Source: Paenibacillus_G filicis (GTDB lineage Bacteria; Bacillota; Bacilli; Paenibacillales; NBRC-103111). From it: a stretch of DNA of 64,000 nt. The translations under genes and the position numbers were made by a program. Of the stretch, positions 1-7,995 are shown in pieces; position 1 is the stretch's first letter, and each line of letters starts with the position of its first letter. The stretch lies in NCBI RefSeq assembly GCF_038070315.1, contig NZ_JBBPCC010000020.1, forward strand, positions 1 through 64,000. Direction: 5' to 3'. The notes below the pieces were generated by a model. The model saw only the letters and a program-made list of their open reading frames with translations. It was not told the DNA's origin and did not search any database.

Positions 1-307
1 GAGCCGTAAGCACAGAGCATCTGTCGTCCGGCGCGGTGCAGTCCGACCAGTTGGCGGACCAGAGCGTAACAGGAGCGAAGCTGGCCGAAGGAGCCGTAAG
101 TACGGAGCACCTATCGTCCGGCGCGGTGCAGTCTGACCAGTTGGCGGATCAGAGTGTAACCGGAGCGAAGCTGGCCGAAGGAGCCGTAAGCACAGAGCAT
201 CTGTCGTCCGGCGCGGTGCAGTCCGACCAGTTGGCGGACCAGAGCGTAACAGGAGCGAAGCTGGCCGAAGGAGCCGTAAGTACGGAGCACCTATCGTCCG
301 GCGCGGT
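1..307 (+). repeat. 90-bp tandem repeats with a 180-bp higher-order period
   Basis: Three full 90-bp units and part of a fourth encode three decapeptides each. Units 1-90 and 181-270 are identical base for base. Units 91-180 and 271-307 share a different set of silent changes (for example AGTACGGAGCACCTA against AGCACAGAGCATCTG). The array continues upstream of the window. Confidence 0.95.
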
Positions 308-1304
308 ACAAGAGGAGCAGTTGGCGCAAGGGGCCGTCACCGGCGACAAACTTGCGCAGATGTCCGTGAGCGGCCGACATATTGATTTCGAAGCCATCGA
401 CAGCTTGCATATCAAGCAGGAGTCGATCTCCGGCTATCATTTGTTGCCGGGGAGTATCTCGCTGATTCATCTCGAGCCTTCTATTCAAGCGTTGCTGAAG
501 GAGCGGGTTCATGAAATTTTGAACGCTTCCCTACGATCGGAGATCGGCGAGCAAGAGGACAGTTTCGAGGAAAACAGCTTGCAGGAGATCGACCAGCCGG
601 AAAACAGCTTGCAGGAGATCGACCAGCCGGAAAACAGCTTGCAGGAGATCGATTTGCCGGAAAACAGCTTGCAGGAGATCGATTTGCCGGAAAACAGCTT
701 GCAAGAGATCGACTTGCCGGAAAGCAGCTTGCAAGAGATCGACCATACTGAGAGCGGATTACAGGAAAGCATTCTGCTGGAATCGGATCTGCAAGAAAGC
801 AACCTAGAAGAAAGTACCTCACAGGATTGCGGACTTGCCGCAGAAATTGAAGTTGTCTTGGCTGATACAGCAGAGCTTGGAGACCGGATACAGGACGGGG
901 ATGAAGAAGCCGACTTCGTACTCGACATCCCGCCCGTGCTGCCTGAACCGGCAGATGTGCTGTATCTGGAGGAAGAGCCTATCCTGCTGGAGGCATCTGC
1001 TCCAAGGATTGAACCCGTTACAGTCGTTTCTCCGCAGCCGGTAAGCCAGCAGTTCGGCCTTGCTTCCTTTGAATTGGAGGAAGGGGAGGAGCAAGCGGAC
1101 ATCATGATCTGTTTCGGTACGGCCTATGCGAATGAACAATATGCACTTGTCGCGACGGTCACAGACCCGCATTGCTACGCGGTGATCAAGGAGAAGCGCA
1201 CGGAAGGAGCTACGTTCACGATCGTTCGCAGCAAGTCCTCGGCAAAGCTCCTGGGATTGGTGAACTGGATCGGAATCGGCGTGCAGGCTGCAGCAGCAAA
1301 TTGA
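3..1304 (+). CDS. 5'-truncated repetitive surface-type protein (decapeptide repeats, acidic repeats, WIAG-like tail)
   Basis: The open frame runs in from the window edge, so the true start lies upstream. The first ~100 codons are decapeptide repeats of the form xxxxLAxGAV (for example TGAKLAEGAV, STEHLSSGAV), grouped in threes. Residues ~180-260 are a second, acidic set of 10-residue repeats (ENSLQEIDQP type). The C-terminal ~80 residues are non-repetitive and end in a VNWIGIG segment. Decapeptide repeats followed by a conserved Trp-Ile-x-Gly tail resemble what databases call WIAG-tail proteins of Paenibacillus; this is recalled, not searched. No signal peptide can be judged because the N-terminus is missing. 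It lies beside many glycosyltransferases, so it could be a glycosylated spore or cell surface protein (inference). A terminator hairpin follows. Confidence 0.7.
   Translation, partial: AVSTEHLSSGAVQSDQLADQSVTGAKLAEGAVSTEHLSSGAVQSDQLADQSVTGAKLAEGAVSTEHLSSGAVQSDQLADQSVTGAKLAEGAVSTEHLSSGAVQEEQLAQGAVTGDKLAQMSVSGRHIDFEAIDSLHIKQESISGYHLLPGSISLIHLEPSIQALLKERVHEILNASLRSEIGEQEDSFEENSLQEIDQPENSLQEIDQPENSLQEIDLPENSLQEIDLPENSLQEIDLPESSLQEIDHTESGLQESILLESDLQESNLEESTSQDCGLAAEIEVVLADTAELGDRIQDGDEEADFVLDIPPVLPEPADVLYLEEEPILLEASAPRIEPVTVVSPQPVSQQFGLASFELEEGEEQADIMICFGTAYANEQYALVATVTDPHCYAVIKEKRTEGATFTIVRSKSSAKLLGLVNWIGIGVQAAAAN
571..810 (+). repeat. 30-bp tandem repeats encoding acidic decapeptides
   Basis: About eight 30-bp units encode ENSLQEID(Q/L)P-like decapeptides. 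The first five are nearly identical and the last three are increasingly diverged (ESGLQESILL, ESDLQESNLE). The segment is strongly acidic. Confidence 0.9.
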
Positions 1305-1441
1305 ATCAGTTAAGCAGAGGAACGTCCCCGGTGGTCCGGCGGATGTTCTTCTCGCTTTTCTCATATTCACGGTTCTCTGGCCAGCTGGTCCATCGATTTG
1401 ATGACGGTTAGATTCACAGGTCTTTAACAGCGATAACTTCA

Positions 1442-1491
1442 AAAGAAGCTTTCAAGCCCAGGTCAGTCCGCTGGAATTTGGAAGCTTCTTT
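1442..1491. terminator. bidirectional terminator between convergent genes
   Basis: AAAGAAGCTT at 1442-1451 pairs perfectly with AAGCTTCTTT at 1482-1491, giving a 10-bp stem extended by two weaker pairs. It sits between the rightward surface protein and the leftward glycosyltransferase gene, and A/T-rich flanks give short T tracts on either strand. Confidence 0.6.
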
Positions 1492-1537
1492 GCCTTGTAG
1501 GTTCGGCAAGTAACAAAGGCAGCCTGACAAAACTTGA

Positions 1538-2614
1538 TTACGCCATGACGTTCAGTTGCTGAAGCATTCCTACAAAATTCCGGGCGTAAGCCTGCGGGGA
1601 GAAATTCGTCTGCACATGCTCAAGGGCTGTTGTGCGGATACGTTCGCGCAGGCTCCTGTTCTTCAGCAGCTTGGTAATTTGCTCGGCTGCATGTTCCGGG
1701 TTCCCAAGACGGTAATATTTGCCCGTCCGGTTGTGAAGAATGCTCTGGAAAACCCCGTCGGTATCCGATGACACAATCGGACAGCGGCAGCTCATGGCCT
1801 CCAGCAGCGAGTAGGGAGCGCCTTCGGTTTTGGAGGTTGAGCACAGCATCCCCCCGGAATCGCCGATGATCGAGAAATAAGCAGCCATCTTGGAGTGAGG
1901 AACGTTGGAGAACAGCTTGAGATTGCCTCCCAGGCCGTATTGATGGACAAGCTGCCGGAAGTCGGCCCGTTCACTCTGCTCGGAGAGCTCGGCGTCCTCG
2001 CACATCCAGAGCCGCAGAGTGGGGAATTGCTGTGCGATCAGCAGGCGGCCGATCTGCAGAAACTCGCGCCAGTTCTTGTTGTCCTCCAGTCGTCCCAGCC
2101 ACCCCAGTATAGGCTGGGCAGAGGGACGGGAGGGACGGTAAGAGAATTCGGCGGTGTCCAGACAGTTATTGAATTGAAATTGAGGCATCTGCGGGTAAAG
2201 CTCGTCAAACAGTGCGGAGATATGGGGTGTCCTAGGATGCAGTAAGCCGGCGGCATACTTAGCTACAACAGGCTGTGCCTCGGTAAGTATGCTTCTCGTC
2301 GCAGCGTGGGAGCCCAACCCCTGAATTTCTAAGATGAGACTTCCGGTAAAGCCGAGGCTGCGGAACCGGGGCAGCGCCCAATAGTCCGAAACGATGACCG
2401 CAGCCTCATAGGCATGTTCACTTAGCAGCTGGCGGATCTGAGTATCGTCATTCGTGAGGAAGGAGGGAATGTCTCCGAAATTTTGCATCCCGGAGCCCGG
2501 ACGGTAGTACAGACAATGGCCCTCAATACCGACAGACCGCAGGGCCTTGCACCGCTGCCGGTTCAACGTTTCGACCCCGCCGCTCGGTACATAGAATACA
2601 AAGAGAACCTTCAT
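1538..2614 (-). CDS. GT4-family glycosyltransferase
   Basis: A 358-residue protein with the two-domain GT-B pattern. The N-terminus MKVLFVFYVPSGGVETL is typical of family 4 acceptor domains. The C-terminal half holds ILGWLGRLEDNKNW (donor domain start) and the EGAPYSLLEAMSCRCPIV block, which carries the conserved E-x7-E nucleotide-sugar binding motif. No signal peptide or membrane segment is evident, so it is cytoplasmic. It is the last gene of a leftward group with the broken gene at 2634-2991 (20 bp away) and the epimerase at 3090-4007, and it ends against a bidirectional terminator. Likely role: sugar transfer in surface glycan synthesis. Donor and acceptor cannot be told. Confidence 0.88.
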   Translation of the reverse strand: MKVLFVFYVPSGGVETLNRQRCKALRSVGIEGHCLYYRPGSGMQNFGDIPSFLTNDDTQIRQLLSEHAYEAAVIVSDYWALPRFRSLGFTGSLILEIQGLGSHAATRSILTEAQPVVAKYAAGLLHPRTPHISALFDELYPQMPQFQFNNCLDTAEFSYRPSRPSAQPILGWLGRLEDNKNWREFLQIGRLLIAQQFPTLRLWMCEDAELSEQSERADFRQLVHQYGLGGNLKLFSNVPHSKMAAYFSIIGDSGGMLCSTSKTEGAPYSLLEAMSCRCPIVSSDTDGVFQSILHNRTGKYYRLGNPEHAAEQITKLLKNRSLRERIRTTALEHVQTNFSPQAYARNFVGMLQQLNVMA

Positions 2615-2633
2615 ATAGACTCACACTTCCTGT

Positions 2634-2991
2634 TTACTCGAGCTGCGTTAGCTCGGCATGCTCATGGGTAATGCGGGCAACGACGACTCCTCCCTGCAGA
2701 AGTTCCAGATGGATGCCGAGCGTGCTGCGATTGCGGATATTCGTGGCGATTTGCAGGATGAACGGCTGAAAGCCGGTGATGATGTTAGAGGCCGCATAGA
2801 CCGAGTGACTTTGTCCGAATCCATACACATGAAGAAGCTCAAGCAGCAGCATCCGCTCGGGATGGGACGCTTAGACGAGCAGATCGAATTCTCTTCCGTC
2901 CAAATTATGCACGTACAGATTGAATGACTCTACATGTTGGGAGGGAGTTGATCGGCGTATGAACATCGGACGACAAGTAGAACAGAGCCAT
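2634..2991 (-). pseudogene. broken small gene (one frameshift and one in-frame stop)
   Basis: Read on the minus strand, an ATG at 2991 with an upstream GGAGG opens MALFYLSSDVHTPINSLP. The coherent sequence then continues in another frame (VESFNLYVHNLD, GREFDLLV), meets a TAA at 2873-2871, and continues in the same frame as SHPERMLLLELLHVYG to the final stop at 2634. The total length is 3n+1, which fits a single-base insertion plus a nonsense change in a gene of ~118 codons. Joined, it reads like one small beta-rich protein with a YVHNLD-type segment. I do not recognise a named family. It sits in the leftward group between the epimerase and the GT4 gene. Confidence 0.55.
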
Positions 2992-3089
2992 GGTCAGCAA
3001 ACCTCCAATACCTTGATATTTCCATTATATGAACAACGTGAAGGAGAGGATTGGACATGCGCCTACAGCCTCAGCGCTCCCCTGGCCAG

Positions 3090-4007
3090 TTAGGGAGGAG
3101 AACTCGCATTGGCGTAGGTTTCCCGGAGACCTGAGGAAATGTCATAGGCGGGGCGCCAGGCCAGTGCAGCGAGGATCTTGCGGTTGTCGAGGCAGCTATG
3201 CCGGATATCTCCCTGACGGGAGGGCAAGTAGTCGGCCTCTACCAATGCTCCGCTCAGCTTTTCCAGCTCGCGTACTAGGGTATTCACGGTTACGGGCCGG
3301 CCTGTGCTGACGTGGAATGTCTGCTGTCCGCCCTCGACTATGCATGCGAGATTGGCTTGCACGACATCCCGAACATAGACAAAGTCCCGGGTCTGCTCTC
3401 CGTCTCCGAAGATACGGATAGGCTGGCCCTGCTTCAGGCGGTCGGTGAACAGCGCCACAACGCCGCCCTCCCCTTTGGCTTGCTGACGGGGACCGTAGAC
3501 ATTGCCATAGCGGAGGATCGTGTAGGACAAGTCGAATAAGCGGTGAAACAGGCGGATGTATTGCTCTGCGGCCAGCTTGGATAGCCCATAGAACGAGATG
3601 GGGGATACGGGATCGCCTTCCTCGATAAGTTCCTTCTCCAGATCTCCATATACACCAGAAGTGGAGGCGAATATAAGCTTGCGCACGCCGGCTTCCCGGC
3701 AGGCTTCGAGCATATTCAGTGTCCCTAACACATTAACCCGGGCATCGTAGCCCGGCTGCTTCACGGATTGCTGCACATCCGCCTGTGCGGCCAGATGGAA
3801 TACAAGATCAGGCTTGAGACGGACGGCCAGCGCTTTGGCCTCGGGACTCTCGACATCATGCTGGTGCAGCAGAGCCTGGGGGTGAACCTGGCCGAGATGA
3901 CCCGTACTCAAGTTATCCAGCACGTGGACCTGAGCCCCCCGTTCAATCAGCGCATCTACCAGATGAGAGCCGATGAAGCCGGCCCCTCCCGTTACGATTG
4001 CTTTCAT
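3090..4007 (-). CDS. NAD-dependent sugar epimerase/dehydratase (UDP-glucose 4-epimerase-like)
   Basis: A 305-residue extended short-chain dehydrogenase/reductase. The N-terminal GGAGFIGSH is the NAD-binding glycine motif, and YGLSKLAAEQ supplies the catalytic YxxxK. The RYGNVYGPRQ and GDGEQTRDFVYVRDV segments are typical of nucleotide-sugar 4-epimerases. The length matches bacterial GalE-like enzymes of surface polysaccharide loci. The start is an ATG preceded by GGAAGGAGG. It is first in a leftward group that ends with a GT4 gene, divergent from rmlA. The exact reaction (UDP-Glc/Gal, UDP-GlcNAc/GalNAc or another) cannot be assigned by eye. Confidence 0.88.
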   Translation of the reverse strand: MKAIVTGGAGFIGSHLVDALIERGAQVHVLDNLSTGHLGQVHPQALLHQHDVESPEAKALAVRLKPDLVFHLAAQADVQQSVKQPGYDARVNVLGTLNMLEACREAGVRKLIFASTSGVYGDLEKELIEEGDPVSPISFYGLSKLAAEQYIRLFHRLFDLSYTILRYGNVYGPRQQAKGEGGVVALFTDRLKQGQPIRIFGDGEQTRDFVYVRDVVQANLACIVEGGQQTFHVSTGRPVTVNTLVRELEKLSGALVEADYLPSRQGDIRHSCLDNRKILAALAWRPAYDISSGLRETYANASSPP

Positions 4008-4219
4008 CTTCCGTGTATCCTCCTTCCTTCAGCTGGATGACCAGCCTTTTCATATCGTATGTGGACTGAGGTACATTGGCTTAGGCCTGCAGGTAACGGG
4101 CGGGAGCCAATTTTCATAGGTTCATGGTATTCGTCCACTAGACATGTGGGGAGGGTGCATATCATACCAGCATGACTCTAGGTCGATCAATATCTGAGCC
4201 TTAGAAGGGAGACACGCAA

Positions 4220-4939
4220 ATGAAGGGGATTATACTGGCGGGCGGTACGGGCACCCGGCTGCGTCCGCTCACAAGTATCGTCAATAAACATTTGCTGCCG
4301 GTCGGCAAATACCCGATGATCCACTACGCGCTGGTAAAAATGGCGGAAGCCGGGATTGAGCAGGTGCTCCTCATTACCGGCAAACAGTCCGCAGGACTCT
4401 ACGCCGACTATATCGGAGACGGTCAGCCCTGGGGGCTGCAAGTCAGGTTCGGTATTCAGGAGGAAGCCGGAGGCATCGCACAGGCGCTAGGTCTGGCCGA
4501 AGCTTTCGTACATCCCGGAGAGAAGCTGCTAGTGCTGCTTGGTGATAATTTATTCGAGGAATCGTTTCGTGATCCGGTGCAGTCGTTTGCCGTCAGTGGC
4601 AAAGGAGCGCATGTATTTCTGAAGCAGGTCGAAGACCCCCGCAGATATGGAGTAGCCGAGATAGCTGCAGGGCTGATTACCCGAGTGGTGGAGAAGCCCG
4701 AGCAGCCGCCTTCCTCCTATGCGGTTACGGGGGCCTATTTGTATGACTCGGCCGTCTTTGACATTATCCGTCATCTCCGGCCCTCGGCACGGGGAGAACT
4801 GGAGATCACCGATGTCAACAACGCATATGCGGCCCAAGGATTGCTCAGCTACAGTCATCTTGCGGGCTGGTGGACCGATGCGGGGACTCACCGGTCTCTG
4901 CTGGAAGCCGGGGCCCGTCTACTGGAGGAGGAGGAGTAA
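4220..4939 (+). CDS. rmlA: nucleotide-sugar pyrophosphorylase, short RmlA/SpsI type (dTDP-glucose synthesis)
   Basis: A 239-residue nucleotidyltransferase with the N-terminal signature LAGGTGTRLRPLT and the uridylate/thymidylate-type KYPMIHYAL and GDNLFEE motifs. It makes dTDP-glucose (or another NDP-sugar) from NTP and glucose-1-phosphate, the first step of dTDP-L-rhamnose synthesis. It is shorter than classical RmlA (~290 residues) and close in size to SpsI of the B. subtilis spore polysaccharide locus. The stop overlaps the next start in a TAATG junction, so it is translationally coupled to rmlB. AGAAGGGAG precedes the ATG. Confidence 0.9.
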   Translation: MKGIILAGGTGTRLRPLTSIVNKHLLPVGKYPMIHYALVKMAEAGIEQVLLITGKQSAGLYADYIGDGQPWGLQVRFGIQEEAGGIAQALGLAEAFVHPGEKLLVLLGDNLFEESFRDPVQSFAVSGKGAHVFLKQVEDPRRYGVAEIAAGLITRVVEKPEQPPSSYAVTGAYLYDSAVFDIIRHLRPSARGELEITDVNNAYAAQGLLSYSHLAGWWTDAGTHRSLLEAGARLLEEEE

Positions 4940-5925
4940 TGGCCGCCATTCTCGTGACGGGAGCCATGGGCTTTATCGGAAGTAATTTTGTTCTTCACTG
5001 GATGAGGCAGCATCCTCATGACCGGGTGGTTGCGCTCGATGCGCTTACGTATGCCGGCAATACGGAGAACGTGGCTGCGGTATCCGGCCTGCCTCATTTT
5101 CGGTTCGTCCATGGCGATATCGCTGATGCCCAATTGATCCATCAACTGTTTGTGGAGGAGTCGATCGACACGCTGGTGCACTTTGCCGCCGAGTCCCATG
5201 TAGACCGCAGCATCGCAGATCCTCAAGCGTTCGTGAGAACGAATGTGCTCGGCACTCAATGCTTGCTGGAAGCGGCGAGGCGGGGACAGGTACGAAAGTT
5301 TGTGCATATCTCGACGGATGAAGTATACGGTTCGCTGGGCGACGAGGGGTATTTTACCGAAACGACGCCTCTCGCACCTAACAGCCCGTACTCAGCCAGC
5401 AAAGCTGGCTCCGACTGTCTCGCCCGGGCTTATTATGAAACCTTCGGATTGCCTGTGGTGATCACACGCTGTTCCAACAATTATGGCCCTTACCAGCATC
5501 CGGAGAAGCTGGTGCCGACGATTATTACTCAGGCCCTCCGGGATGAGCCGATCCCTGTGTATGGGGATGGGCGCAACGTGCGAGACTGGCTCCATGTAGA
5601 GGATCACTGTGAGGCTATCGCGTTGGCTATCACACAGGGGGTGCCTGGAGAGGTCTACAATGTCGGCGGGCATAACGAGCGGACCAACCTGGAGGTAGTC
5701 CGTACTGTACTGGCTGAGCTGGGCAAGCCGGAATCGCTGATTCGTTTTGTGCCGGACCGGCCCGGCCATGACCGGCGCTATGCGATCGACGCTTCTAAGA
5801 TCGGGCGTGAACTAGGCTGGAGGCCCCGGTATACCTTCGAGCTGGGGATGAAGCAGACTGTCGAATGGTACAGCGGACATACCGCCTGGTGGACGCGCTG
5901 GCTGCAGAGGGAGGAGGGGACATGA
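4939..5925 (+). CDS. rmlB: dTDP-glucose 4,6-dehydratase
   Basis: A 328-residue SDR enzyme. GAMGFIGSNFVLH is the NAD site, STDEVYGSLGDEGYF carries the Thr-Asp-Glu catalytic triad segment of RmlB, and YSASKAGSD carries YxxxK. RCSNNYGPYQHPEKL and GDGRNVRDWLHVEDHC are hallmark RmlB motifs. It converts dTDP-glucose to dTDP-4-keto-6-deoxyglucose. The start is the ATG at 4939 inside the rmlA stop; the longer upstream frame has no family similarity. The gene ends with an ATGA overlap onto rmlD. Confidence 0.95.
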   Translation: MAAILVTGAMGFIGSNFVLHWMRQHPHDRVVALDALTYAGNTENVAAVSGLPHFRFVHGDIADAQLIHQLFVEESIDTLVHFAAESHVDRSIADPQAFVRTNVLGTQCLLEAARRGQVRKFVHISTDEVYGSLGDEGYFTETTPLAPNSPYSASKAGSDCLARAYYETFGLPVVITRCSNNYGPYQHPEKLVPTIITQALRDEPIPVYGDGRNVRDWLHVEDHCEAIALAITQGVPGEVYNVGGHNERTNLEVVRTVLAELGKPESLIRFVPDRPGHDRRYAIDASKIGRELGWRPRYTFELGMKQTVEWYSGHTAWWTRWLQREEGT

Positions 5926-6776
5926 AGCTGCTGATCACCGGAGCAGGCGGGCAATTGGGCCGAGACCTGGTCAGGGTGCTGGAGTCTGAGCATACCTGCT
6001 ATGCGCTCACCCGGGAGGAGCTGGATGTAACGGACGGCGACGCTTTAAGCGGGCGGATCCGCTCGATTGCTCCCGATGCCGTCATCTACGCGGCTGCCTA
6101 CACCCAGGTGGACCAGGCGGAGACGGATCTGGAGATGGCATTCCGGGTCAATGCGGTCGGTGCGGGACATGCGGCGATGGGAGCGGAGGCAATTGGTGCC
6201 GCCATGGTTTATGTAAGTACGGACTACGTGTTTGACGGCAAGAAAGGCACGCCCTATCTGGAAACAGATCCGGTCAGTCCGTTAGGAGCGTATGGGCGGT
6301 CGAAGCTGGCAGGCGAGCAGTTGACCCGAGAACTCAGCAGCCGCCACTTCATTATTAGAACATCATGGCTGTACGGAAGGGACGGCAGCAACTTCGTGAC
6401 CAAAATCTTGGCGGCCGCCGGCCAGAGGCCGGAGTTGACTGTCGTGGACGATCAATTCGGATCTCCCACCTATACGGTGGATCTGGCCTCTTGCATCGGC
6501 CGGATGCTGCAGACGCAAGCTTATGGGACCTACCATGTAGCCAATCGCGGCTTCTGCTCGCGCTATGCGTTCGCCGAAGCGATCCTCGCTGCGGCCGGCC
6601 GCCATGACGTCATCTTGAACCCGGCCAGCTCGGAGGCATTCGTCCTGCCTGCCCAGCGGCCGGAGAATTCGGCGCTCGCTGATAGGGGGCTTCGCCGGGC
6701 GGGGATCCCGCGGATGCGGGACTGGAAATCCGCTCTGGAGCATTTCATCGACAGCGATTATCTGCTGAAGGGATGA
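5922..6776 (+). CDS. rmlD: dTDP-4-dehydrorhamnose reductase
   Basis: A 284-residue SDR protein beginning MKLLITGAGGQLGRDL, the standard RmlD opening. STDYVFDG, YGRSKLAGE (YxxxK) and RTSWLYGRDGSNFV follow in the expected order. It performs the final NADPH-dependent reduction to dTDP-L-rhamnose. The start ATG at 5922 overlaps the rmlB stop and follows GAGGAGGGG. No rmlC (3,5-epimerase) gene is in the window; it may lie elsewhere, or the product may be another 6-deoxyhexose. Confidence 0.93.
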   Translation: MKLLITGAGGQLGRDLVRVLESEHTCYALTREELDVTDGDALSGRIRSIAPDAVIYAAAYTQVDQAETDLEMAFRVNAVGAGHAAMGAEAIGAAMVYVSTDYVFDGKKGTPYLETDPVSPLGAYGRSKLAGEQLTRELSSRHFIIRTSWLYGRDGSNFVTKILAAAGQRPELTVVDDQFGSPTYTVDLASCIGRMLQTQAYGTYHVANRGFCSRYAFAEAILAAAGRHDVILNPASSEAFVLPAQRPENSALADRGLRRAGIPRMRDWKSALEHFIDSDYLLKG

Positions 6777-6850
6777 CCGGACTGGGTCTGTCTGACGGGT
6801 TGACCGGAATGGAATGAATGATTCAAGTTTTGTTAGGGAGAGGATAAGAA

Positions 6851-7969
6851 GTGCAGGCTAACAAGCGGCGCACAAGCGCAGCGAGGAGGGGGACGCAGGC
6901 CGGCTTGCAGGAAGGGCGTGCGGCGGGCTATGAGCACGGGTACCATTACGGCCGCTGCGAAGCGATCCGAGCGCTCGTCGCACCGCCGGAGCCGGACCGC
7001 CTTCATAATCTGAAAGTATTGTTTATTCCTCAAGGATTTCAGGCCCTCGATCAAGGCGTGGCGGGCGGGCTGAGCCGTCATGTACGGGAGTTGATCGTCG
7101 GTACGCCGGAGCGGATGGCGGAGCTCGCCGAGATGCATAGACCGGACCTGATGATTGTATTGAACGGTCTTCACGTGTTTCCAGGCGACCATCTCGAGCA
7201 GGTGGACTGTGTACGGAGTCTGGGTATACGGACGGTGATCTGGTTCGCCGACGATCCGTACTTCACGAATTTCACGGCCGCCATAGCACAGCGCTACGAT
7301 ACGGTCGTCACTCACGAGCAGAGCTGTGTGCCCTTCTACGAGCAGGCCGGCTGTGCTCAGGTGCATTACCTGCCGCTGGCGGCGGATACGGGCCTGTTCC
7401 GTCCTCTGTCTGTGCCTCCTGCCTACCGAAGCGATATTTGCTTCATCGGGATGGCCTTCTGGAACCGAGTCCAGTTCTTCGACCAACTCGCCCCTTACTT
7501 GCGGGGTAAGAAAGTATTTATCGGCGGAGGGCTGTGGGACCGCATGTCCAATTACCGGATGGTCAAGCGCCATGTCCGTTCCGGCTGGATACCTGTCGAG
7601 GAGTCGGTGATGTACTACAGCGGGGCCAAACTGGTCATTAACCTTCACCGTGGACATGATCACAAGACCGACAATAAAAATGCGCAGGGGGTGCCTGCTC
7701 TGTCTGTGAATCCCAGGACATATGAGATTTCGGCCTGCGGTACTTTGCAGCTGACGGATGTGCGGGATGACTTGACCTGTTATTATACGCCGGGTGTCGA
7801 TCTGGACGTATATAGCAGTCCTCAGGAACTGATTGACAAGATCGACTATTATCTGAAGCATGAGGATATACGGAGAACGATGGCCTGCAATGGACTGCGC
7901 CGGACGATAACGGAGCATTCGTTTATGAGCCGTATCGGCCAATTGATGGGCTTGCTAGGTTACCAATAA
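6851..7969 (+). CDS. CgeB-type glycosyltransferase with period-4 glycine N-terminal helix
   Basis: A 372-residue protein. The main body resembles the CgeB / Glyco_trans_1_2 family: WFADDPYFTNF, HYLPLAADTGLFRPL, DICFIGMAFWNR and the C-terminal NPRTYEISACGTLQLTD block. B. subtilis CgeB acts in spore outer-surface maturation. The N-terminal 38 residues are an unusual basic leader and then glycines at residues 14, 18, 22, 26, 30 and 34, ending GYHYGRCEA. The start is a GTG after GGGAGAGGA. It is a close paralogue of the next gene, which has the same leader design. It lies in the rightward glycosylation series, so cytoplasmic glycosyl transfer to a spore or cell surface acceptor is the likely role. 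Confidence 0.85.
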   Translation: MQANKRRTSAARRGTQAGLQEGRAAGYEHGYHYGRCEAIRALVAPPEPDRLHNLKVLFIPQGFQALDQGVAGGLSRHVRELIVGTPERMAELAEMHRPDLMIVLNGLHVFPGDHLEQVDCVRSLGIRTVIWFADDPYFTNFTAAIAQRYDTVVTHEQSCVPFYEQAGCAQVHYLPLAADTGLFRPLSVPPAYRSDICFIGMAFWNRVQFFDQLAPYLRGKKVFIGGGLWDRMSNYRMVKRHVRSGWIPVEESVMYYSGAKLVINLHRGHDHKTDNKNAQGVPALSVNPRTYEISACGTLQLTDVRDDLTCYYTPGVDLDVYSSPQELIDKIDYYLKHEDIRRTMACNGLRRTITEHSFMSRIGQLMGLLGYQ

Positions 7970-7995
7970 CAAATAGTCAAGAGGAGGAACGGCCA

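Noticed and set aside
42..415. Small minus-strand frames across the first repeat array
   Set aside because: They are reverse-complement shadows of the decapeptide repeats.
571..810. Regular 30-bp spaced repeats, CRISPR-like at first sight
   Set aside because: They are contiguous, with no unique spacers, and encode in-frame decapeptides.
6833..7942. 369-codon open frame on the minus strand
   Set aside because: It mirrors the CgeB-like gene, which has an RBS, a paralogue next door and clear motifs. The antisense frame has none of these.
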